The notes under the pieces were generated by a model. It was not told the DNA's origin and did not search any database. It saw only the letters and a program-made list of their open reading frames with translations. From the NCBI RefSeq assembly GCF_050269735.1, contig NZ_JBNNIX010000001.1:62001-126000 (forward strand): a DNA stretch of 64,000 nt. Reading direction: 5' to 3'. Within the stretch, counting starts at the first letter, position 1. Each line of letters starts with the position of its first letter. The position numbers were made by a program, and so were the translations under genes. The stretch is from Paenisporosarcina sp050269735 (GTDB lineage: Bacteria; Bacillota; Bacilli; Bacillales_A; Planococcaceae). Below are positions 1-9,244 of the stretch, one piece after another.

Positions 1-1
1 T

Positions 2-772
2 ACTGTCGCTTCTTCAATCTTTGGAGATACAGGTGCTTTAATTGCTGTAAAGAACCATATTCCTAAAATGAATAAGAATAGATTATTTATTGCTACTACG
101 GCATCACTGACAAGTGTATCAGCATCCATTGTAGGAGCTTATATGACAATGATACCTGCTGAATACGTACTGGTAGCTCTACCTCTTAATATAATGTCAG
201 GTTTACTGCTTGCCTCTATGGTGGCTCCGGCTCAATCCGTTGAGGGAGAAGAAATTAGAGTTAAAGATATGATCAATGACAAGTCTCTATTTGAGGCAAT
301 TGGTAATGGTGCTATTGATGGGATGAAAGTTGCAGGAATTGTAGGAGCTATGCTTATTGCGTACATCTCTCTTATTGCGATGATTAACTTTGTTCTTACA
401 TCAACTATTGGAATAGACTTGACTACGATTATGGGCTATGTATTATCACCTGTAGCTTGGTTAATGGGTGTACCAGCTAATGAAATGGTACAAGCAGGCG
501 GAGTAATGGGAACAAAGATCATCTCTAATGAGTTTGTTGCCATGTTAGGCTTCCAAGAAATGATTCCTAACTTGTCTGCTAAAACTGTAGGCGTTGTATC
601 AGCTTTCTTAATATCATTTGCTAACTTTAGTTCGATTGGAATCATCATTGGAACGGTACAGGCAATTGATGAAAAACAATCAGGCGTTGTAGCCAAGTTT
701 GGCCTCAAGATGTTGTTAGTTGCTACAATGGCATCGGTATTAACAGCTACAGTCGTTGGACTATTTATCTAA
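2..772 (+). CDS. nupC: NupC-type nucleoside transporter, C-terminal part
   Basis: This is the 3' end of a concentrative nucleoside transporter gene, which runs off the left edge in frame. The visible 256 residues include the conserved FGDTGALIAVK stretch and several hydrophobic helices, with a second conserved patch around NEFVAMLGFQEM. The family imports nucleosides across the membrane with protons or sodium, and members are about 390-410 residues, so roughly the last two thirds is present. An internal ATG at 68 is not the start, because the frame is open and conserved upstream of it. A strong terminator follows the stop, so the gene ends its transcription unit. The family is certain. The substrate range (pyrimidine or purine nucleosides) cannot be read from this part. 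Confidence 0.9.
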   Translation, partial: TVASSIFGDTGALIAVKNHIPKMNKNRLFIATTASLTSVSASIVGAYMTMIPAEYVLVALPLNIMSGLLLASMVAPAQSVEGEEIRVKDMINDKSLFEAIGNGAIDGMKVAGIVGAMLIAYISLIAMINFVLTSTIGIDLTTIMGYVLSPVAWLMGVPANEMVQAGGVMGTKIISNEFVAMLGFQEMIPNLSAKTVGVVSAFLISFANFSSIGIIIGTVQAIDEKQSGVVAKFGLKMLLVATMASVLTATVVGLFI

Positions 773-814
773 TATAGCTTTTCTGAAGAAATGACCTTTC
801 TGAAAAATAATTGG

Positions 815-853
815 GACAAGTAACCACTGGGTTACTTGTCTTTCTTTTTTTCC
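815..853 (+). terminator. Rho-independent terminator after nupC
   Basis: An 11-bp perfect stem (GACAAGTAACC / GGTTACTTGTC) with a 4-nt loop is followed by a T-rich tract. It separates nupC from the MATE gene. Confidence 0.9.
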
Positions 854-901
854 TAGTAATTGGTAAGATAACATATTGTTACTTGGGAAGTAGGTGAAAA
901 A

Positions 902-2284
902 ATGGCAACAATTGAAGCAGAGAACAAGCCAATGAAACAGCTGAAATTATTCAGTCTGACATGGCCTATATTTTTAGAAGTCTTTCTTTTTATGTTAATG
1001 GGAATTGTCGATACGTTCATGCTGAGTGCGCTTTCGGATGATGCTGTATCCGGAGTAGGGGCAGCAAATCAATATATACACATCGCGATTTTAGTACTTG
1101 AAGTCGTGGGAACTGGTGCGGCAATCGTTGTTTCCCAATATCTTGGTTCCAAGAGGTATATCGAAGCATCCAAAATATCGGGGCTAGCAGTTACATTAAA
1201 TCTCGGCATCGGGCTTGTCATAAGTGCAGGGTACTTAGTGTTTGCCAGAAGCATGATGTCGGCCATGAACTTACAAGGTGAAGTATTGGCATACGCTGAA
1301 CAATACTTGTCCATTGTAGGTGGCGCCATTTTTCTTCAAGCCATCATTAATTCATTAGCGGCCATTATTCGCGTGCATGGATGGACGAAACAAACCATGT
1401 ATGTCTCATTGGGCATGAATATCTTTCACGTTGTCGGTAACTATTTGCTTATTTTCGGGAAATTCGGATTTCCTGAATTGGGGGTTCAAGGTGCCGCCAT
1501 TTCGTCAGTGATCAGTCGATTCCTGGCACTCATTGTGTTCTTTTGGTTGCTCTATCAAGTCATGGAATATAGAGTGAAATTTCACTATTACATTACCTTA
1601 TCCAAGGAATACATTGGCAAGATTCTGCATATCGGGATTCCGGCGGCATTTGAGCAGGTCATGTATCAGGCGTGTCAAATTGTCTTCTTCTATTACGCGA
1701 CCTACCTTGGGGCAGAATCCTTGGCAGCCAGACAATATGCGATGAATATTTCCATGTTCACGTTTTTGTTTGCCATTGCCATCGGAATGGGAACTGCCAT
1801 TATTGTCGGACGATTAGTCGGGGCGAATGAAAAAGAAGAAGCTTATTCGAGATTATGGAAGAGTTTGAAATCAGCCCTTATCTTCACGTTAAGTATGGTC
1901 ATGCTGGTGATGATTTTCCGCAATCAGCTAATTGGGTTATTTACGGATAATCCACAAGTAATCAAGATCGCGTCCACCGTTTTGTTACTCAGTATCCTTT
2001 TGGAGACAGGACGGACAATGAATATCGTAATCATCAATTCACTGCGAGCTGCAGGAGACGCCAAATTTCCGGTCCTTATCGGGGTCTTTTCAATGGTATT
2101 GATGAGTTTGCCCTTAGGATATCTCTTCGTCTTTCATTTGGATATGGGTCTGCCGGGCATATGGTTGGCTATTGCAGCAGATGAATGGACGCGGGCCATC
2201 ATTATGTATTTCCGATGGAAAAGCAGAGCATGGGAAAAATATGCACTCGTTCCTCCGGAAGTCACAGAGACGACCCAAACGTAA
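902..2284 (+). CDS. MATE family multidrug/sodium antiporter
   Basis: A 460-residue integral membrane protein of the MATE (multi antimicrobial extrusion, NorM-like) family, which exports drugs or metabolites in exchange for Na+ or H+. The N-terminal FSLTWPIFLEVFLFMLMGIVD is the typical first helix, and the two halves (about residues 20-230 and 240-440) repeat the same pattern, giving about 12 membrane helices. The start is an ATG preceded by AAGTAGGTG at a good distance. The length fits the family (440-460). The gene stands alone between two terminators, and no regulator is adjacent. The exported substrate cannot be predicted from sequence. Confidence 0.9.
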   Translation: MATIEAENKPMKQLKLFSLTWPIFLEVFLFMLMGIVDTFMLSALSDDAVSGVGAANQYIHIAILVLEVVGTGAAIVVSQYLGSKRYIEASKISGLAVTLNLGIGLVISAGYLVFARSMMSAMNLQGEVLAYAEQYLSIVGGAIFLQAIINSLAAIIRVHGWTKQTMYVSLGMNIFHVVGNYLLIFGKFGFPELGVQGAAISSVISRFLALIVFFWLLYQVMEYRVKFHYYITLSKEYIGKILHIGIPAAFEQVMYQACQIVFFYYATYLGAESLAARQYAMNISMFTFLFAIAIGMGTAIIVGRLVGANEKEEAYSRLWKSLKSALIFTLSMVMLVMIFRNQLIGLFTDNPQVIKIASTVLLLSILLETGRTMNIVIINSLRAAGDAKFPVLIGVFSMVLMSLPLGYLFVFHLDMGLPGIWLAIAADEWTRAIIMYFRWKSRAWEKYALVPPEVTETTQT

Positions 2285-2359
2285 TAGATAACTGAAGTTG
2301 ACAGATTTTACTCACAATGATAATTTCAAATTAAGATTACTAAAGGCAATGTAACGATT

Positions 2360-2397
2360 GGGTTCAACCTCGCATGTTCGGTGGTTGAACCCTTTTT
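2360..2397 (+). terminator. Terminator after the MATE gene
   Basis: A 10-bp stem GGGTTCAACC / GGTTGAACCC is followed by TTTTT. It overlaps a GTG at 2381 that could otherwise be taken for the start of the next gene, so that GTG is very unlikely to be used. Confidence 0.85.
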
Positions 2398-2419
2398 CTA
2401 TTCAAAAGGGGGATGGAGT

Positions 2420-3214
2420 TTGAGAAAGCAAGATTTATTGTACAGATTGGATGCGATTGGTCAGAGTTTGGAAAGAACGGGAGGGGCACTTTTATTATTT
2501 GGGTTAGGTTCAGTGGGGATTGAACTTGAAAGGTTGGATGACTATTCTGATTTAGATTTCTTCGTTATTGTGAAGCCAAAGTATAAATCCAGGTTCATTG
2601 AGCAGTTGGATTGGCTCGAATCAGTTCATCCGTTAGCGTTTACTTTTAGAAATACGAAAGACGGACATAAAATTTTTTTTGAAGACGGTATTTACGCTGA
2701 GTTTGCCATTTTTGAAGAGAAAGAAATGGAACAAATTGCGTTTTCTGAAGGACGAATTGTATGGCAAGACGCCAATTTTAGTCATAACAATCTGCACATA
2801 CCTTCTATAAAAAACGTTTCGTCAAATAAAGATCGCTCACTGGACTATTCACTAAATGAAGCATTAACCAATTTGTACGTGGGCTTATGCCGTTATGCCA
2901 GAGGAGAGAAATTATCCGCTTTGAAGTTTGTCCAAGGAGAAGCAATCGAGAATATACTAAACGTGTTGCATTTACTCGAGCCAGAAGTAGATTACTTCCC
3001 GGATGTATTTAGTAATGAACGACGGTTGGAAAAAAGATTTCCTCGGTTTGAACAAGTCATCGGAGACATGATGCAAGGGTACAAGTATGTACCGGAATCT
3101 GCCTTGCATATATTAAAGTATTTAGAAGATGTTTTTCCTGTCAATCAGCGGATGGGTGAAGAAATACGACGTTTGGCCAATTTATATATGGAGCTAAGTG
3201 AAGATTCCCAATAG
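2420..3214 (+). CDS. Nucleotidyltransferase-fold protein, 264 aa
   Basis: The protein carries a nucleotidyltransferase-like motif near its N-terminus: a glycine-serine turn (LFGLGSVGIE) followed by DDYSDLDFF. The paired acidic residues resemble the Mg-binding Asp pair of antibiotic and minimal nucleotidyltransferases. The rest is a helical domain without a motif I recognise. I chose the TTG at 2420 because AAAGGGGGATGGAG lies just upstream. The frame is open back to a GTG at 2381, but that codon sits inside the preceding terminator. The two-gene spacing (15 nt to a small membrane protein) suggests co-transcription. Homologues in bacilli are often annotated only as hypothetical. A role in modifying a small molecule is a guess. 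Confidence 0.65.
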   Translation: MRKQDLLYRLDAIGQSLERTGGALLLFGLGSVGIELERLDDYSDLDFFVIVKPKYKSRFIEQLDWLESVHPLAFTFRNTKDGHKIFFEDGIYAEFAIFEEKEMEQIAFSEGRIVWQDANFSHNNLHIPSIKNVSSNKDRSLDYSLNEALTNLYVGLCRYARGEKLSALKFVQGEAIENILNVLHLLEPEVDYFPDVFSNERRLEKRFPRFEQVIGDMMQGYKYVPESALHILKYLEDVFPVNQRMGEEIRRLANLYMELSEDSQ

Positions 3215-3228
3215 GTAAGGAGGGTAGA

Positions 3229-3513
3229 ATGAAGATCTATTTAATTGGCAGTCAGATTCTTTATGTGCTGTGTTTGATTCCGTGGTTTGTGATTTGGGGC
3301 TTGTCATTTATGAGTTTTGATAATGGCTTTAGTGCTGGGAACATTTCTTTTGTTTTGGGGATTGGCATATATCCGGTTGCGGTTATCCTCTGTTCCATTT
3401 TTTCCTGGATTCTGTATGTGTATAAAAAACGAACAGCCATCATCATCAACTCGATTCCGATGTTATGGGTGGTGGGCCTTGGCGTATTAATGTTCATGAT
3501 TAATTTCTCATAA
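3229..3513 (+). CDS. Small membrane protein, 94 aa
   Basis: A short, very hydrophobic protein with three predicted membrane helices: residues about 5-25, 35-60 and 70-92. A basic KKR turn lies between the second and third. The start ATG has the excellent site TAAGGAGGG just upstream. It begins 15 nt after the nucleotidyltransferase-like gene and so probably shares its transcript. I do not recognise a family and no functional residues stand out. Confidence 0.7.
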   Translation: MKIYLIGSQILYVLCLIPWFVIWGLSFMSFDNGFSAGNISFVLGIGIYPVAVILCSIFSWILYVYKKRTAIIINSIPMLWVVGLGVLMFMINFS

Positions 3514-3596
3514 AAGACAAATAAACCGTTCAACTATTGTTCCATACTAAAAAAAGTAGTAACTTAACAGAAACATATACAAAAGGGGATTATTAC

Positions 3597-4460
3597 ATGA
3601 AGCAAGTTACCGAAGGATTCATTCCTGTAACAGGGGGAAATGTTTATTATCGCAAGACGGGGGATGGACCTGGCATACCACTGTTGATTTTACACGGGGG
3701 ACCAGGCGGGATGAGCCGGGAATCTGATCCGATTCGAGATCTTGGAGACGAAAGACCGGTCATTCAATACGACCAATTAGGATGTGGAAATTCAGATCGT
3801 CCGGTTGATCTTGCTTTATGGACGGTTGAACGCTATGTAGAAGAATTAGCTCAAGTGAGAGAAGCGCTTGGATTGGATGAAGTGCATATTCTCGGACATT
3901 CATGGGGAACCATGCTTGGCGCAGCATACCTTCTTGAGAAACCGACAGGCGTTAAAAGTATTATTTTCTCCAGTCCGTGTTTGAAGTCCAGCATGTGGGA
4001 ACAAGACCAGCGCCAACATATGAAACATCTACCTCAAGAAGTACAGGACACCATCGAGCAATGTGAACGGGACAATACAACGGACTCAGAAGAATATCAT
4101 CAAGCAATGATTGAGTTTTATAAACGGCATGTCTGCAGATTGTCGCCGTTACCAGAAAAAATTCAAGCGAATTTTGCGAAGAGTAACCGTCAAATATATG
4201 GCTACATGTGGGGAGCGTCAGAATTCACTGTGACGGGCACATTAAAAACCTTTGATGTCACCGATCGATTGCACGAAATCGATATCCCAAGTCTTTTCAC
4301 ATGTGGCTACTATGATGAAGCAACACCAAAAACAACGGCATATTATGCGAGTTTGGTTGAAGGTTCCGAGTTTCACGTATTCGAAAACAGTTCACATATG
4401 CCTGGGGCGGAAGAGCCTGAGGAATATGCGAAAAGAGTAAGAGAATTCTTGAATTCTTAA
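3597..4460 (+). CDS. pip: Proline iminopeptidase-type alpha/beta hydrolase
   Basis: An S33-family prolyl aminopeptidase-like serine hydrolase of 287 residues, which would release N-terminal proline (or another residue) from peptides in the cytoplasm. The oxyanion motif HGGPGG lies near residue 34 and the nucleophile elbow GHSWGT puts the catalytic Ser at about 102. The likely Asp is about 240 (CGYYDEATP) and His about 267 (NSSHMPG). I chose ATG 3597 because AAAAGGGGA lies 7 nt upstream. The frame is open further back but without a site. The length matches the tricorn-interacting factor F1/Pip group. Other alpha/beta hydrolases share this signature, so the exact substrate remains open. Confidence 0.85.
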   Translation: MKQVTEGFIPVTGGNVYYRKTGDGPGIPLLILHGGPGGMSRESDPIRDLGDERPVIQYDQLGCGNSDRPVDLALWTVERYVEELAQVREALGLDEVHILGHSWGTMLGAAYLLEKPTGVKSIIFSSPCLKSSMWEQDQRQHMKHLPQEVQDTIEQCERDNTTDSEEYHQAMIEFYKRHVCRLSPLPEKIQANFAKSNRQIYGYMWGASEFTVTGTLKTFDVTDRLHEIDIPSLFTCGYYDEATPKTTAYYASLVEGSEFHVFENSSHMPGAEEPEEYAKRVREFLNS

Positions 4461-4488
4461 ATAATCAGCCTAAATAACCTTTCAAAAA

Positions 4489-4520
4489 ACCCTCCAATTT
4501 ATAAATGATTGGAGGGGTTT
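4489..4520. terminator. Bidirectional terminator
   Basis: An 11-bp stem AACCCTCCAAT / ATTGGAGGGGTT lies between the convergent hydrolase gene (+) and a small membrane protein gene (-). T-rich flanks on the + side make it mainly a terminator for the hydrolase gene. Confidence 0.8.
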
Positions 4521-4549
4521 GATGTTTTAAATGCTTGAAGCGCCGAATC

Positions 4550-4795
4550 TTACATTTTGCCTTCTTTAATCCAAAGCCAATTACGAAAAGCACCAAAAAT
4601 CGATACGAATAACAGTGCACCCAACAGAATTAAATACACAATTAAGCGATTATTTTCTTTGATTTCTTCTAGGTTTACTCCAAACCATAATAACAGACCT
4701 AAAAATAAACCCCACATCAGAATATTTGGCCCAATTAACAGCCATCGTAAACCTTTGTCGTTTGAGTTTTTTTTATCTTCCATTTCTACATACAC
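4550..4795 (-). CDS. Small two-helix membrane protein, 81 aa
   Basis: The protein has a short charged N-terminus and two clear membrane helices, about residues 18-40 (WLLIGPNILMWGLFLGLLLWF) and 50-68. A basic C-terminus follows. The start ATG has AAGGAAGG just upstream on the minus strand. An in-frame ATG four codons later is possible but spaced worse. It is transcribed alone, convergent with the hydrolase gene. No family is recognised. Confidence 0.6.
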   Translation of the reverse strand: MYVEMEDKKNSNDKGLRWLLIGPNILMWGLFLGLLLWFGVNLEEIKENNRLIVYLILLGALLFVSIFGAFRNWLWIKEGKM

Positions 4796-5041
4796 CCTTC
4801 CTTGCCGATCTCGTTGAATCCCGATAAAGAATCAATCACTTAGATATTGAAAAGTATAACCTAAATCCAATGGGAGAGCATTTGAATTTCTTTCATCACA
4901 AAGTTCTAGTGAACATAAAAAGGTTAATAATTGTCTCCAATGATGGGACATTCTTTCTAAAATAAAGGATTTCATCAAACCAAAATCGAAAAGGATTAGC
5001 AAAGCAAAATTCTTTTTCGTTAAAAAGGAAGGTGAAAATAT

Positions 5042-5470
5042 ATGCTGTATGAATTGAAAACGAAGGAAAATGATTATAGTGTGATTGAGTTTATTGAAGG
5101 GGTGGACAATCCCCAAAAACGAGAAGACGCATACAAGCTGCTTGATCTATTCACAGAGACGTCAGGTTTTGAGGCGAAAATGTGGGGGCCAAGTATTATT
5201 GGATTCGGCAGTTATCATTATAAATATCCCACTGGGCATGAAGGCGATGCGCCACTCGTAGGATTCTCACCTCGAAAAGCGAAAATCAGCCTCTATTTTG
5301 CAACGGGTGATACTGAACGGGAGCAGTTGCTTGAGAAGTTTGGTAAGCACACCTCTGGAAAAGCCTGTGTGTATATTAATAAAATTGACGATATTGAAGT
5401 AAATATACTGAAAGACTTAATTAGACAATCAATCACATTCTTGCAGAACATGTATCCAGAGAAATCCTAA
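5042..5470 (+). CDS. DUF1801 (YdhG-like) domain protein
   Basis: A 142-residue cytoplasmic protein matching the DUF1801 pattern: an N-terminal helix pair, then KMWGPSIIGFGSYHYKYPTGHEGDAPLVGFSPRK (split here across two conserved patches), then an ISLYF strand and a C-terminal LLEKFGKHTSGKACVYINKI region. The fold is that of small SufE/iron-chaperone-like proteins, but no reaction is established for this subgroup. The start ATG follows AAAGGAAGGTG. A 57-nt gap to the kinase-like gene downstream leaves open whether they share a transcript. Confidence 0.8.
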   Translation: MLYELKTKENDYSVIEFIEGVDNPQKREDAYKLLDLFTETSGFEAKMWGPSIIGFGSYHYKYPTGHEGDAPLVGFSPRKAKISLYFATGDTEREQLLEKFGKHTSGKACVYINKIDDIEVNILKDLIRQSITFLQNMYPEKS

Positions 5471-5527
5471 TCGGCGATAAGTAATGTTCATCACAACAAG
5501 AATAGAAATCAATGGGGGCATATTGAT

Positions 5528-6559
5528 ATGGAACAATGGGTGGAAAATCTTTTTTCAGAAGACGTCTTGAATGAAGCGGCAACGCGATTTGGAGCGGATG
5601 CAACAGACGCTAAGAAGCTTGGCGATTTCGAGAATTACGTATTTGAAGTGAAGCGGGAAGGCAAGCCATACATTTTGAGACTGACACACTCGTCGCATCG
5701 TTCGAAAGTGGAAGTTGAAGGTGAATTGAAATGGATTAATTTCCTGCATGGGCACAATATCCATGTGTCTCTTGTACATAAATCTGAATATGGACAACTT
5801 GTTGAGGAATTATCAGTGGGAGATTCCTATTTTTATGTCTGCTTATTTGATAAAGCTCCAGGTACCCCAGTGAAAATGAACGATCAAGAATTTGGTCCGG
5901 AACTATTTGAAAAATGGGGAGCTATTACAGCTAAAATGCACTTGGTAACCGAAGATTACCATGAGTCAGAAACGCAGCGTCATCGTTGGGATGAAGATGA
6001 TTTGATTGAGCTTGAAAAATATATCGATCCGGTTGGAGATAAAGTCATCATTGATGGCAATCGCAATCTTGTCATGGAGATTCAACAGTTGCCACAAACA
6101 AGGGAAACATTTGGATTGATTCACTCGGACATACATCCTGGCAACTTCTTCTACCATGAAGGCGATATTCATGTATTTGATTTTGATGATGCGATGTTTT
6201 TCTATTTTGTGAGTGATATTGCCATTCCCCTCTATTACACAACATGGTGGAAGTACAGGGAAGAAACGCTTGAAACACGTTCGGCGTTTGGCGCTGAAGT
6301 ATTGACTCACTTCTTGAGAGGGTATATGAATGTAAGAGCAATTCCGCTTGAATGGATTGAGCGCTTGCCTTTATTCTTGAAGATGCGTGACTATACTTTG
6401 TACGGCGTGTTCCATAAGAAGGTCGACCTCGCCAACAATGAACGTGAAAACGAACTCGTAGTCGGTATCCGCAAACGCCTATTGAAAAACGAACCGATTG
6501 TCGACTTGGATTATCGATCAATTTGGAAACAATCGTTGCCTTCACCATTAAACAAATAA
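5528..6559 (+). CDS. APH/choline-kinase-like phosphotransferase
   Basis: A 343-residue cytoplasmic protein with the aminoglycoside phosphotransferase/homoserine kinase fold. The catalytic loop HSDIHPGNFF places the base at Asp201 and a metal ligand at Asn206. The DFDD segment (Asp218-221) is the second metal-binding motif. The N-lobe has FEVKREGKPYILRL, the usual ATP-clamp Lys strand. The family phosphorylates small hydroxylated compounds. Many members are house-keeping rather than resistance enzymes, and this one most resembles the uncharacterised Bacillus group. The start ATG has GGGGGCA about 8 nt upstream. No neighbour gives the substrate away. Confidence 0.85.
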   Translation: MEQWVENLFSEDVLNEAATRFGADATDAKKLGDFENYVFEVKREGKPYILRLTHSSHRSKVEVEGELKWINFLHGHNIHVSLVHKSEYGQLVEELSVGDSYFYVCLFDKAPGTPVKMNDQEFGPELFEKWGAITAKMHLVTEDYHESETQRHRWDEDDLIELEKYIDPVGDKVIIDGNRNLVMEIQQLPQTRETFGLIHSDIHPGNFFYHEGDIHVFDFDDAMFFYFVSDIAIPLYYTTWWKYREETLETRSAFGAEVLTHFLRGYMNVRAIPLEWIERLPLFLKMRDYTLYGVFHKKVDLANNERENELVVGIRKRLLKNEPIVDLDYRSIWKQSLPSPLNK

Positions 6560-6641
6560 AAAAGATCATGCTACTTAGTTTCTTTATGCGAAGTATGACC
6601 ATCACGCATAAATTCTCAGTAAAACTAAAGGAGGTGGCACA

Positions 6642-7601
6642 ATGTCTGAACAAACGCATCTGGCTACCTTTGCAGGGGGCTGTTTCTGGTGCATGGTGTC
6701 GCCATTTGATGAGCAGCCCGGAATTCTTAAAGTCGTCTCAGGCTATACAGGTGGCCACGTCGACAACCCAACGTATGAAGAAGTTCATAGGCACACTACC
6801 GGCCATTATGAAGCTGTGCAAATAACATTTAATCCAACTGTCTTCCCGTATGAAAAATTGATCGATTTGTTTTGGCAGCAAATCGATCCGACCGATGAGG
6901 AGGGTCAGTTCAACGACCGTGGTAAAGCGTACCGCACGGCGATTTTTTATCATGATCAAGAACAAAAGGCAATGGCAGAAGCATCAAAATCAGTCCTTGC
7001 AGCAAGTGGACGCTTTAACCAGCCGATTACCACTGAGATTTTGCCCGCACAGCCATTTTACGATGCGGAAGAAAAGCATCAGCAATACTACAAAAAAGTG
7101 CCTTTTCACTATAATCTGTATAAAGAAGGATCTGGACGTGCCGATTTCATCCGTAAACACTGGAAAATGACGAAAACCGACGAACAGCTCCAGAAAGAAC
7201 TGACAACGCTCCAATACAAAGTCATGAAAGAAAATGCGACCGAACCCGCGTATGAAAACGAATACTGGGATCATACCGAAGATGGCATTTATGTCGATCG
7301 TATTTCCGGTGAACCTTTATTCAGTTCAATCGATAAGATTGATGGGGGATGTGGCTGGCCAAGCTTTACAAAACCACTGCGTCGTAATGAACTTGCCGAA
7401 AAACTGGATACATCGCTCGGCATGCGCCGTATTGAAGTCCGCACCAAAACGTCTGATGCACATCTTGGTCATGTGTTCGATGACGGACCAGGCCTGGATC
7501 GTGCAAGGTATTGCATCAATTCAGCTGCACTCCGTTTTATTCCAAAACATCAACTTGAACAGCAAGGATATGGAGAGTTCATTAGTCTTTTCAACGAATG
7601 A
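6642..7601 (+). CDS. msrAB: Fused peptide methionine sulfoxide reductase MsrA-MsrB
   Basis: One chain carries both methionine sulfoxide reductases, repairing the S and R forms of oxidised Met in proteins using thioredoxin. MsrA occupies about residues 5-170 with GGCFWC (catalytic Cys14). MsrB occupies about 190-315 with GGCGWPSF (resolving Cys237) and RYCINS (catalytic Cys291). The MsrB half lacks the CxxC pairs that bind zinc in many MsrB enzymes, as in the Bacillus metal-free type. The start ATG follows a near-perfect AAAGGAGGTGG. The gene is a single unit ending at a shared bidirectional terminator. Such fusions are known in Firmicutes and others. The annotation is secure. Confidence 0.96.
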   Translation: MSEQTHLATFAGGCFWCMVSPFDEQPGILKVVSGYTGGHVDNPTYEEVHRHTTGHYEAVQITFNPTVFPYEKLIDLFWQQIDPTDEEGQFNDRGKAYRTAIFYHDQEQKAMAEASKSVLAASGRFNQPITTEILPAQPFYDAEEKHQQYYKKVPFHYNLYKEGSGRADFIRKHWKMTKTDEQLQKELTTLQYKVMKENATEPAYENEYWDHTEDGIYVDRISGEPLFSSIDKIDGGCGWPSFTKPLRRNELAEKLDTSLGMRRIEVRTKTSDAHLGHVFDDGPGLDRARYCINSAALRFIPKHQLEQQGYGEFISLFNE

Positions 7602-7623
7602 AAACATTGTATTTTCTTATATA

Positions 7624-7655
7624 AAAAGGGCATTCCCGTGGAGGAATGCCCTTTT
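7624..7655. terminator. Bidirectional terminator, msrAB / MFS carrier
   Basis: The 9-bp stem GGGCATTCC / GGAATGCCC is flanked by AAAA and TTTT, giving a U-tract on both strands. It serves the convergent genes on either side. Confidence 0.92.
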
Positions 7656-7658
7656 ATT

Positions 7659-8972
7659 TTAAAATTTGTCTGTGTCCAATTCTCTTTCAATATGCGAGGC
7701 TTTCGAAGACTCTGCCATACGCCAGTAAACGATAAAGCTGATGGCAATACAGCCAGCTACATAGTAGTAAAAGAGTGATTCATGTCCGATATCTTTTAAC
7801 CATAACGCGATGAATTCTGCTGTCCCACCAAAGATAGCGACAGTGAAAGCGTAAGGTAATCCCACGCCTAGAGCACGTATTTCAGTAGGGAAAAGTTCAG
7901 CTTTTACAATCGCGTTAATGGAAGTATAGCCGGTAACGATAACCAAACCAAGCATCATCAACAAGAAAGCAATAACGGGACTAGTCGTTTGCTCCAGGAT
8001 GAAGAATATTGGCACCGTCAGTAACGTACCGAGAATCCCAAAAGTCATTAGTAAAGGACGACGGCCGATTTTATCCGAAAGCATACCTGCTATAGGTTGA
8101 AGGACGACAAAAACAAGTAATGCCAAGAAATTTATCCAACTGACGACTTCTTTATCCAGTCCAACTGTATTGATCATGAATTTTTGTAAATATGTTGTGT
8201 AGGTATAGAAAGCAACTGTTCCACCTAGTGTTAAGCCAACAACCGTCAGAACCGCTTTCGGGTGTTTCATAAGGGCACGTATAGTTCCGGCGCTTTCTTT
8301 ACTTTTCGTATCCATTTTAGTGAATTGTTCCGATTCATCCATCGTACGACGAAGCCACATAACGGCTAATGCACCCATTGCACCGATAACGAAAGGAATA
8401 CGCCAGCCCCAGGAATACATATCTGCTTCACTAAGCACTTGCTGAAGGACGATTTGAACGCCGAGCGCAACCATTTGCCCGGCAACAAGCGTGACATACT
8501 GGAAGCTTGAATAGAAACCGCGACGTCCGCTACTAGCCATTTCAGACAGGTAGGTAGCGGATGTTCCATATTCTCCACCTAAAGACAAACCTTGAAGAAG
8601 TCGGGCTAAAACAAGAATAATCGGCGCCATAATGCCTATACTGCTATAACTAGGCGTCAAGGCAATGATTAAAGAACCGCCAGCCATAACCATAATGGAA
8701 AGCGTCAGAGCTGCTTTCCGTCCATGACGATCAGCATAGCGACCCATCAAAAGACTACCGATGGGTCTCATCAAGAAACCGACGGCGAAAATCGCAGCTG
8801 TGTTAAGAAGTTGGCTCGTCGAATCTCCTTCAGGGAAAAACTCGGAAGAGAAGTAGATTGCAAAAGCAGAATAGACATACCAGTCATACCATTCGATTAG
8901 ATTTCCAACCGAACCTTTAAAAATGTTACCTGTTATGCGACGCGTATTCGCTCGCTCTGTGGCTTTTGTCAT
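7659..8972 (-). CDS. MFS metabolite:H+ symporter (KgtP/ProP-like)
   Basis: A 437-residue 12-helix carrier of the MHS branch of the major facilitator superfamily. Diagnostic stretches are GNLIEWYDWYVYS in helix 1, GFLMRPIGSLLMGRYADRHGRK in the loop 2-3 region, and RLLQGLSLGGEYGTSATYLSE in helix 5. These closely resemble alpha-ketoglutarate permease KgtP, so a dicarboxylate or oxo-acid substrate is likely but unproven. I chose the ATG at 8972 because GAGGAGG lies 8 nt upstream. A TTG two codons earlier is poorly spaced. It is a single-gene unit. The nearby gltBD genes consume 2-oxoglutarate, which is suggestive context only. Confidence 0.88.
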   Translation of the reverse strand: MTKATERANTRRITGNIFKGSVGNLIEWYDWYVYSAFAIYFSSEFFPEGDSTSQLLNTAAIFAVGFLMRPIGSLLMGRYADRHGRKAALTLSIMVMAGGSLIIALTPSYSSIGIMAPIILVLARLLQGLSLGGEYGTSATYLSEMASSGRRGFYSSFQYVTLVAGQMVALGVQIVLQQVLSEADMYSWGWRIPFVIGAMGALAVMWLRRTMDESEQFTKMDTKSKESAGTIRALMKHPKAVLTVVGLTLGGTVAFYTYTTYLQKFMINTVGLDKEVVSWINFLALLVFVVLQPIAGMLSDKIGRRPLLMTFGILGTLLTVPIFFILEQTTSPVIAFLLMMLGLVIVTGYTSINAIVKAELFPTEIRALGVGLPYAFTVAIFGGTAEFIALWLKDIGHESLFYYYVAGCIAISFIVYWRMAESSKASHIERELDTDKF

Positions 8973-9207
8973 TAACAAATCCTCCTCATTATGGTCTTGC
9001 CGTCGTTATTGTTCCAAACGAATCAATTGAACGAGCAGATGATTTTAAGGTATTTTGAAAAATGGAATTCAAGGGAAAAGGAAAATAAGAGCGATAGTTA
9101 ATTATGTAATGTTCTTTCCTTAAGCACATAGCTTTCCAAAATAACCTCAAACAATAGTTGTTTGTTCCCTATTTCTGGCGATGAAAAACCCTTCCAATTA
9201 AAACAAG

Positions 9208-9240
9208 TAAAAAGCGAAGAGATAATTCATCTCTTCACTT
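9208..9240 (-). terminator. Terminator of the small lipoprotein gene
   Basis: On the minus strand, the stem AAGTGAAGAGAT / ATCTCTTCGCTT (one G-T pair) is followed by a T run directly after the stop codon at 9245. Confidence 0.8.
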
Positions 9241-9244
9241 CAAG

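Noticed and set aside
2381..2419. GTG at 2381 as start of the nucleotidyltransferase-like gene
   Set aside because: It lies inside the 3' arm of a strong terminator. A TTG at 2420 has an excellent ribosome binding site.
6072..6659. 195-residue minus-strand frame
   Set aside because: It is antisense to the phosphotransferase and the start of msrAB, both strongly supported by motifs. Composition is not protein-like and no binding site is seen.
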